Part shown: in pieces, positions 7,572-12,202 of the stretch | Numbering within the stretch: position 1 is the stretch's first letter | Layout: every line of letters begins with the position of its first letter | Source of the DNA: Cellvibrionaceae bacterium | Lineage (GTDB): Bacteria > Pseudomonadota > Gammaproteobacteria > Pseudomonadales > Cellvibrionaceae | Length of the DNA: 20,064 nucleotides | Assembly: GCA_027012915.1 (NCBI GenBank) | Contig: JALUYN010000095.1 | Location: 1 to 20,064 of the forward strand | Direction of reading: 5' to 3' | Notes under the pieces: generated by a model | What the model saw: the letters and a program-made list of their open reading frames with translations, nothing else | Databases searched by the model: none | Told to the model about the DNA's origin: nothing | Translations under genes and position numbers: made by a program

Positions 7572-7588
7572 TTCGCTAACTTTATAGT
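7559..7588 (+). promoter_or_regulatory. Hybrid IS-porin promoter
   Basis: TTGACA (7559-7564) lies inside the right terminal repeat. TATAGT (7583-7588) lies in the resident DNA after the target duplication, with an 18-bp spacer. Both hexamers are at or near consensus (6/6 and 5/6). Outward -35 sequences that build hybrid promoters are known for IS256-type elements. It would drive the porin gene at 7635 without the response regulator. Confidence 0.65.
7572..7580. repeat. Target-site duplication, right copy
   Basis: TTCGCTAAC is identical to 6179-6187 on the other side of the element. Confidence 0.85.
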
Positions 7589-7634
7589 GCCGCAATCGGC
7601 GTAAAAACAAGACAATTCATAAAGAGGTGTCATC

Positions 7635-8804
7635 ATGTGGAATAACAAGAAGATTCCCTTGGTCAGCATGACGGTTATGGCCTTGGCAATCGGCTCGACG
7701 TATGTTTCGGCCCTGGAAATCCAATCGGGAGAGACCACCGTGAGTCTTTATGGCTACGCCAGGCTGAACATGGCTTACAACTTCGATCGGGATGCCGGAT
7801 CGGCAAACGAAGGTTACTTTGGAGAAGTCGAAAGGTCGGAAGGTAAGGTCGGTGATCAGTTTCAGATATCCGCCACCCAGAGCCGCATTGGCTTTCGAAC
7901 CAGCACGCCTGTCGAGGGGAGCACGCTAGACACCGTTATCGAAGGGGACTTCTGGTCCTACAACGATGACAATACGCGCTTCAGACTACGGCATGCCTAT
8001 GGGTCCTGGAATGGCATCCTTGCCGGACAGACCTGGTCGAATTATAACACCTTTGTCGCTTCCACGCCCACACTGGATTTCTTCGGCACGGCGGGAAGCA
8101 TGGGTGGCTATGGTACGCGCCTTGCCCAGTTGCGCTACACCACGGGAGCGTTCTCGATAGCCGTGGAAGACCCTCAAGCTGAATTGGCTGAGAATATAGA
8201 TGGCTCAGTGCCAGAAGATGGTTTGCTACCAGATAATGACGATGCCGTATCATCGATGCCCGCGTTGAGCCTGCGCTATGAAGATAGTATGGGTGACTTT
8301 TCCTACTCAATCGCCGGCATCGCCCGGCAGCTGAAGTACGATACCGGCAGCGAGAAGGATACGGAAATGGGCTATGGGGCCTTCGCCGCAGGTGCCTACC
8401 ATGCCGGACCGGTGACCTTGAGAGCGATCGTGAACGCCAGCGAGGGGGCGAACAGTTACCTCTATCTGTCTGGCGATTACTTCAACGGTGCCGATGCCTA
8501 CGTCGATACCAACGGTAAGCTGCAAACGCTATCTGGCGATAGCGGAGCCCTTGGTCTTTCTTATCAAATATCACCACACTATTCACTGAACGCGTCCCAT
8601 GGCTATACCGATGTCAAATTGGGCGACCCTACCGTAGGTGGGAATGCAGGTAGAAAGAACAAGAATACATTTCTTAATCTGATGTGGACTCCCAACGAAC
8701 GCTTGATGTACGGAATTGAGTACGGCTATTTCGAAACGGAGTTGGCCGATGGCCGTGAAGAAGATGCGAGCCGTGTGATGGTGGCTGCCCAGTATAGTTT
8801 CTAG
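7635..8804 (+). CDS. DcaP-like outer-membrane porin
   Basis: This is a 389-residue trimeric-porin-type channel for small anionic solutes; the DcaP family is known to pass dicarboxylates and related compounds, but the substrate here is unknown. The signal peptide is MWNNKKIPLVSMTVMALAIGS with cleavage near VSA|LE. The first strand begins TVSLYGYARLNMAYNFD, followed by alternating amphipathic strands, and the chain ends in the barrel signal VAAQYSF with terminal Phe. AGAGG (7623-7627) lies 7 nt before the ATG. The reconstructed ancestral promoter carries operator box 4, so it was probably in the copper regulon and is now under a hybrid IS promoter. A terminator at 8846 ends the unit. Confidence 0.85.
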   Translation: MWNNKKIPLVSMTVMALAIGSTYVSALEIQSGETTVSLYGYARLNMAYNFDRDAGSANEGYFGEVERSEGKVGDQFQISATQSRIGFRTSTPVEGSTLDTVIEGDFWSYNDDNTRFRLRHAYGSWNGILAGQTWSNYNTFVASTPTLDFFGTAGSMGGYGTRLAQLRYTTGAFSIAVEDPQAELAENIDGSVPEDGLLPDNDDAVSSMPALSLRYEDSMGDFSYSIAGIARQLKYDTGSEKDTEMGYGAFAAGAYHAGPVTLRAIVNASEGANSYLYLSGDYFNGADAYVDTNGKLQTLSGDSGALGLSYQISPHYSLNASHGYTDVKLGDPTVGGNAGRKNKNTFLNLMWTPNERLMYGIEYGYFETELADGREEDASRVMVAAQYSF

Positions 8805-8845
8805 GGTGAGTTAGTAGCATAGCAGAGAAGCTGTTTTGATCGATT

Positions 8846-8871
8846 GCTTGGGCGTATGCCCAAGCTTTTTT
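8846..8871 (+). terminator. Intrinsic terminator after the porin
   Basis: An 8-bp perfect stem GCTTGGGC/GCCCAAGC with loop GTAT (8846-8865) is followed by six Ts. Confidence 0.9.
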
Positions 8872-9288
8872 ATGGTCTTCGTCACTTCATGTGGGGCCTG
8901 ATCGAACAGGCGACCCACAATACCACTGTCACTAAACTGAATAAGAAAGATCAGTCGCGTCGGGAACACTTCCCGGGTCGCGTCGGGAACACTTCCCGGC
9001 GGGTGACCTTCTTATTGTTCTGGTGCTCAGCCTGAGCAAACGAGATCTGTTTCATCGAGAACTCTGGCGGGTAGTGGAAAACTGTATTTTGCCCTGCCGG
9101 TGGCACTTAGGCAGCAACGGTCGTATTTATGCAGTGTTTCCTTAAAAGAGGCTCGCAGTAGGCTTGCTTCTACTAGAGTTTATTTCAAAATAATTACCTC
9201 AATAATTTGAAAGCCTGAGTTAAAGCAAATGAATTTCTCCATAGAAGTTCACGTCGAGCCGGAGCGCTTGCCCCGGCTGGTTTGAAGC
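8872..9288. other. Non-coding stretch with a tandem repeat, possible remnant
   Basis: I see no convincing gene. The only open frame (8844-9035) starts inside the terminator and runs through the tandem hairpin repeat, so I take it as chance. The region holds the 23-bp duplication at 8954-8999. Near 9257-9278 an imperfect hairpin (AGCCGG/CCGGCT) lies just past the end of the minus-strand copper-storage gene but lacks a T run. It could be a scar of an old insertion between two modules. Confidence 0.5.
8954..8999. repeat. Perfect 23-bp tandem duplication containing a hairpin
   Basis: The 23-bp unit at 8954-8976 is repeated exactly at 8977-8999. Each unit contains the palindrome CGGGAA-CAC-TTCCCG. 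It lies between the porin terminator and the copper-storage gene. Two copies without spacers are not a CRISPR array. Confidence 0.85.
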
Positions 9289-9618
9289 TTAGCTGGCCAT
9301 TGCGGCACATTCTTCAGCGCAGCGATGACAAGCTTGAGCACACTCTTGACAATGGGTTGCATCATGTTTTGCACACTCATCACCACACTTTTTACAAATG
9401 TCGGCACATAGACGGCAGATCTCGTGCGCAAACTCGCTTTCTTGTGCCATGAATGAAGCGGCTAACCGGCAAATTTGAGCACATTGCATTTTAAGGCGAA
9501 TACATTCCGCCATCATTTTTACGTCGTCTTCTTTTAGGCACTCAGTTGCACACTTGTCACAATACGCTGCACATACGTGACAAGCTTCAATGCAATTCTC
9601 ATATTTTCCAAAATTCAT
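9289..9618 (-). CDS. Cytosolic four-helix-bundle copper-storage protein (Csp3-like, DUF326)
   Basis: This protein stores many Cu(I) ions inside a four-helix bundle lined with cysteines. The 109-residue sequence has 19 cysteines, at 9, 13, 16, 20, 23, 27, 39, 46, 50, 68, 71, 75, 78, 82, 90, 93, 97, 100 and 104. They fall mostly in CxxxC/CxxC helical spacing, the hallmark of Csp proteins. There is no signal peptide (start MNFGKYENCIEAC), so it should act in the cytoplasm like Csp3 rather than Csp1. GGAG lies about 7 nt upstream of the ATG. It is a single minus-strand gene. The intergenic region on its 5' side carries operator box 5 facing away, so its own control is unclear. Identification is strong. 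Confidence 0.92.
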   Translation of the reverse strand: MNFGKYENCIEACHVCAAYCDKCATECLKEDDVKMMAECIRLKMQCAQICRLAASFMAQESEFAHEICRLCADICKKCGDECAKHDATHCQECAQACHRCAEECAAMAS

Positions 9619-9784
9619 CTCGATTCTCCATTTATTAAATCAGATTTTATTCACCATAGCTCTTGCTTGGCATAATAAAGCTAGAACAACCTAAAAGAAA
9701 AATCAAGGAAAGGTAATCAGGTAACTACTCACGAAATATAAAGATAAACCAGGTAGCTGTGCGTTACTTGCCATGATTTTTATT

Positions 9785-9817
9785 ATTCAGCTAGGATTCA
9801 GGAAGGCCTACTATAAT
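9785..9817 (+). promoter_or_regulatory. Operator-promoter without an intact gene (direct-repeat box 5)
   Basis: Perfect half-sites ATTCAG (9785-9790) and ATTCAG (9796-9801) are separated by CTAGG. A perfect -10 hexamer TATAAT (9812-9817) starts 10 bp later. This is the best-formed copy in the window. It faces right, towards a short truncated reading frame at 10006, and would transcribe antisense into the end of ccdA. Confidence 0.65.
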
Positions 9818-9956
9818 AAATGTTTTTTTCAAAAAATACTGCAGCATTCGCTGCGCCTGGAAGTTAGCTCGCCACGAAGCCCCTAATTAAAGTAAGTAGG
9901 TGAGAAAACTAAATTAATAATGAGAGGAATCAAGTTCTAAGCTTTATAAAAATAAT

Positions 9957-10000
9957 CTCCTTTTAGGAGACTAGCTCAGCCTAATAAGCTTCCTAAGGAG
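9957..10000 (+). promoter_or_regulatory. Possible SD-sequestering stem in the leader
   Basis: CTCCTTTTAGG (9957-9967) can pair with CCTAAGGAG (9992-10000) with a two-base bulge, hiding the AAGGAG that precedes ATG 10006. A competing small hairpin TCTCC/GGAGA (9956-9970) could free the SD. This is pattern reading only. Confidence 0.3.
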
Positions 10001-10005
10001 TCAGT

Positions 10006-10080
10006 ATGAAAATTAATCTCTACTTCTCTGACGGCCTGGCTACCCCAGGGTCGCCAGGGAGGGAAAAAGGTCGACCATGA
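10006..10080 (+). pseudogene. Truncated reading frame behind operator box 5
   Basis: ATG 10006 follows a strong AAGGAG (9995-10000) by 5 nt, and the leader begins at operator box 5 with a consensus -10. The frame gives only 24 codons, starting MKINLYFSDG. It overlaps the 3' end of ccdA from 10040, where its sequence is simply antisense of that gene. I infer that a copper-regulated gene lost all but its first few codons when the ccdA-side module was joined here. A genuine short peptide is the alternative. Confidence 0.4.
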
Positions 10081-10762
10081 TACTGGAAAGCCGCGTCATG
10101 GTACCCGAGACGATGGCGATGCCCATCAGGATCACAACCGTGCCCGCCACGGGGCGAGCATAGGCGCTCCACCTTCCTAGGCTTTGCCGATGCAGAGCGA
10201 ATCGGTTAATCAGTAAAGTGCTGGCAAGAAAAGGTAGCGCCAGTCCTGCCGAGTAGGCACTGAGATATATCATTCCAGCCTGGGCACTAGCAGCATTGGA
10301 CGTGGCCATCAAGATGGCGCCCAGGATGGGGCCGATACAGGGCGTCCAGCCGATGGCAAAAGATACCCCGAACACAGTAGCCGAAAGCGGAGAGCCACCC
10401 TGGACATTGGGGGTGAACTGAAAGGTACGCTGGAAAAGCGGCAATCGGAACACGCCGGTCATGAAGAGGCCCAGCACGATCACCGCCGAGCCGGCAACCC
10501 AGTTGAATTCTTGGCGATACCCTCGCATCAGTTGCCCGATACTACTGGCGCCGAGCCCGAGTAGGATGAACACGATGCTGAAGCCGAAGACGAAGAAGGC
10601 ACTGAGGGTCAATGCCTCTAACCGCCTGTCGGCTTTACCGGCACTACCGCCTGTGACCACCGACAGGTAGGCCGGTAACAGGGGCAGCGTGCAGGGCGAG
10701 AAGAAGGAGACCAATCCGCCGATAAAGGCGCCGACCAAGCCGATGGAAGAGAGAGATTCCAA
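10040..10762 (-). CDS. ccdA: CcdA-type transmembrane thiol electron carrier
   Basis: This inner-membrane protein moves electrons from cytoplasmic thioredoxin to periplasmic thiol proteins; it corresponds to the central membrane domain of DsbD. Of 240 residues, about six hydrophobic segments can be seen. The two redox cysteines are C24 (FFSPCTLPLLPAYLS) and C142 (GWTPCIGPILGA), both next to proline as in CcdA/DsbD. It has no periplasmic domains of its own. A free-standing DsbD N-domain and a CcmG-like thioredoxin occur further right, so the three together could replace DsbD. The start is TTG with no clear SD, 14 nt after the stop of a short leader frame that has an ideal SD. Its promoter is the minus-strand MerR-type site at 10861-10891. 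Confidence 0.9.
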   Translation of the reverse strand: MESLSSIGLVGAFIGGLVSFFSPCTLPLLPAYLSVVTGGSAGKADRRLEALTLSAFFVFGFSIVFILLGLGASSIGQLMRGYRQEFNWVAGSAVIVLGLFMTGVFRLPLFQRTFQFTPNVQGGSPLSATVFGVSFAIGWTPCIGPILGAILMATSNAASAQAGMIYLSAYSAGLALPFLASTLLINRFALHRQSLGRWSAYARPVAGTVVILMGIAIVSGTMTRLSSIMVDLFPSLATLG

Positions 10763-10776
10763 TGTGTTATCGCAAC

Positions 10777-10821
10777 TTAAGTTATGGAGACGGCCAACAA
10801 GGGTATTGATACCAATCCCAT
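10777..10821 (-). CDS. Possible leader peptide before ccdA
   Basis: On the minus strand, AGGAGG (10834-10829) lies 7 nt before an ATG at 10821 that opens a 14-residue frame, MGLVSIPLLAVSIT, ending in TAA. This frame differs from that of ccdA, whose TTG start has no SD and lies 14 nt downstream. It could be a translated leader for coupling. A frameshift that separated ccdA from its original start is the other reading. Confidence 0.35.
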   Translation of the reverse strand: MGLVSIPLLAVSIT

Positions 10822-10860
10822 GGTGCTACCTCCTATCATATCCATTTTAACGCCGTAAGA

Positions 10861-10891
10861 ATTTTAAGGCTTACAGCTGCTTTAAGGTCAA
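10861..10891 (-). promoter_or_regulatory. MerR-type promoter of ccdA (operator A)
   Basis: Read on the minus strand, TTGACC (10891-10886) and TAAAAT (10866-10861) are separated by exactly 19 bp, the overlong spacer typical of MerR-family promoters. The spacer begins TTAAAG, so the string TTGACCTTAAAG is shared with the operators at 10947 and 19792. The second arm is diverged (GTAAGCC), so dyad symmetry is weak. Confidence 0.6.
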
Positions 10892-10899
10892 CCTTTATT

Positions 10900-10914
10900 G
10901 ACAAATTATTTGTC
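10900..10914. promoter_or_regulatory. 15-bp palindrome between the divergent promoters
   Basis: GACAAAT-T-ATTTGTC is a perfect inverted repeat lying between the two MerR-type promoters. It could be an extra operator. TTGACA at 10898-10903 also looks like a -35, but no good -10 follows at 16-18 bp. Confidence 0.3.
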
Positions 10915-10946
10915 TCCTATCGAATTGCAAATATTACACATCAAGC

Positions 10947-10977
10947 TTGACCTTAAAGTTGACTTCAAAGTTATGGT
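10947..10977 (+). promoter_or_regulatory. MerR-type promoter of the peroxiredoxin-copper ATPase run (operator B)
   Basis: TTGACC (10947-10952) and TATGGT (10972-10977) are separated by 19 bp. The spacer region forms an imperfect 22-bp dyad centred near 10960 (ACCTTAAAG facing CTTCAAAGT). MerR regulators untwist such spacers on metal binding. The MerR encoded at 11717 in the same transcript is the likely regulator. Confidence 0.75.
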
Positions 10978-11009
10978 GGCTACTCAATGAATGACATGAG
11001 GACATTTCC

Positions 11010-11645
11010 ATGGCGCTACAACTGGGCGAGACAGCACCAAACTTCACGATCGAATCCACGCAAGGCACGGTCAACTTTCACCAATGGCTTGACGACAGCT
11101 GGGCGGTGCTGTTCTCGCACCCCGCTGATTTTACGCCAGTATGCACCACAGAACTGGGCGCGTTTGCCAAGCGAAAGAACGAATTCACCCAGCGGGGTGC
11201 CAAACTGGTTGGGGTTTCGGTGGATCCCCTCAGCTCTCACCACGACTGGGCGGGGGATATTGAACAGACTCAGGGCACGGCCCTGAACTACCCCTTGCTG
11301 GCTGACGAAGATCAGGTGGTAGCGAAGCTTTATGGAATGATCCATCCCAAAGCCGACCCCAAACTGACGGTGCGTACGGTCTTCATCATCGATTCTGACA
11401 AGAAAATTCGTCTCACTTTGACGTATCCACCCAGCACAGGACGTAATGTCGACGAGATACTGCGGGTTCTCGATTCGCTTCAGCTAACTGACAAGCACAA
11501 AGTGGCCACCCCCGTTGACTGGCAAAATGGTGACGATGTCATCATCTCGCCATCGCTATCGAATGATGACGCTAGGCAACACTTTCCCGAAGGCTGGAAC
11601 ACCAAGACGCCCTACCTTAGGGTCGTGCGCCAACCGGAGCAATAG
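11010..11645 (+). CDS. 1-Cys peroxiredoxin (Prx6 type)
   Basis: This is a cytosolic thiol peroxidase that reduces hydrogen peroxide and organic peroxides. The peroxidatic cysteine is C45 in the motif HPADFTPVCTTE, and it is the only cysteine in the protein, so this is a 1-Cys enzyme needing an outside reductant. The conserved Arg is in LTVRTVFIID. The long C-terminal extension VATPVDWQNGDDVIISPSLS is characteristic of the Prx6 subfamily. GAGGAC (10999-11004) precedes ATG 11010. It is first behind the MerR-type promoter, so it should be induced with the copper pump and protect against copper-driven peroxide chemistry. The length of 211 is normal. Confidence 0.92.
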   Translation: MALQLGETAPNFTIESTQGTVNFHQWLDDSWAVLFSHPADFTPVCTTELGAFAKRKNEFTQRGAKLVGVSVDPLSSHHDWAGDIEQTQGTALNYPLLADEDQVVAKLYGMIHPKADPKLTVRTVFIIDSDKKIRLTLTYPPSTGRNVDEILRVLDSLQLTDKHKVATPVDWQNGDDVIISPSLSNDDARQHFPEGWNTKTPYLRVVRQPEQ

Positions 11646-11716
11646 GAGCCCCGACCGGTAGATTCGTTGAGTCAGGCTGCCAGAAGCTTGGATTAATAAT
11701 GTCGTGAGGTAACGCT

Positions 11717-12124
11717 ATGCAAACACTAAGTATCGGCGAGCTTGCCGAACGAAGCGGGGTCGCTAGCCAGGCGATTCGATTCTACGAAAAAGAGAGACTT
11801 ATGCCTCCTCCGAGGAGGACCGATGCCAACTATCGGCGTTACCCACTGGAAGCTGTGGATCGGTTGCAGTTTATCGTCCATGCCAAGCAGTGGGGCTTCA
11901 CGCTGCAAGAGATTCGGGAGCTGCTAATGCTTCAGGATGCTAATGGCGACCGGGCGCAAGCTAAACGCATCGCCGGGGAGAAGCTGCACAAGGTGCGCGA
12001 GCAGATCAAGCACCTCACGCGGATTGAAGCCGTATTATCGAAAACATTGAGTGAGTGTGCAGGCGAAGGGCCTATGCAGGAAGGCTGCCCGATTGTTGAA
12101 GCTATCGCTGAGCAGGCTGAATGA
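11717..12124 (+). CDS. MerR-family metal-responsive regulator
   Basis: This is a 135-residue activator with an N-terminal MerR winged helix (IGELAERSGVASQAIRFYEKERLMP), a dimerisation helix around 80-112, and a C-terminal metal loop with C114 and C124 (ECAGEGPMQEGCPI). The two cysteines are placed as in CueR/ZntR-type sensors. The residue equivalent to CueR Ser77 or ZntR Cys79 appears to be R79, by my hand alignment. Metal choice cannot be read, although the next gene is a Cu(I) ATPase. The gene lies in the run started by operator B and has GAGG (11706-11709) 7 nt before its ATG, so it probably controls its own transcript. Confidence 0.9.
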   Translation: MQTLSIGELAERSGVASQAIRFYEKERLMPPPRRTDANYRRYPLEAVDRLQFIVHAKQWGFTLQEIRELLMLQDANGDRAQAKRIAGEKLHKVREQIKHLTRIEAVLSKTLSECAGEGPMQEGCPIVEAIAEQAE

Positions 12125-12202
12125 TCAGCACTTTCTCGACAGCGAACATGGGGAATCAAGCTCGCATATCGGGTCGTCAATAAATAACAGGAGATCTTCA
12201 TT

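Larger units (their letters stand above)
9619..10005. other. Intergenic control region between csp and the ccdA side
   Basis: This AT-rich stretch holds the csp start region (a degenerate AATCAG-ATTTT-ATTCAC at 9638-9654 has the same 11-bp period but points away from csp). It also holds operator box 5 with a consensus -10 (9785-9817), and a leader of about 190 nt ending in AAGGAG. I see no real gene in it; a 15-codon frame starting near 9820 has no SD. Confidence 0.5.

Noticed and set aside
8954..8999. CRISPR-like array
   Set aside because: There are only two directly abutting copies, with no spacers and no cas genes.
8844..9035. 63-residue frame after the porin
   Set aside because: It starts inside the terminator stem, crosses the tandem hairpin repeat, and has no SD or known motif.
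9638..9654. Sixth direct-repeat operator (AATCAG-ATTTT-ATTCAC)
   Set aside because: Both half-sites have a mismatch, it points away from csp and has no -10 at the usual distance; kept only as a remark.
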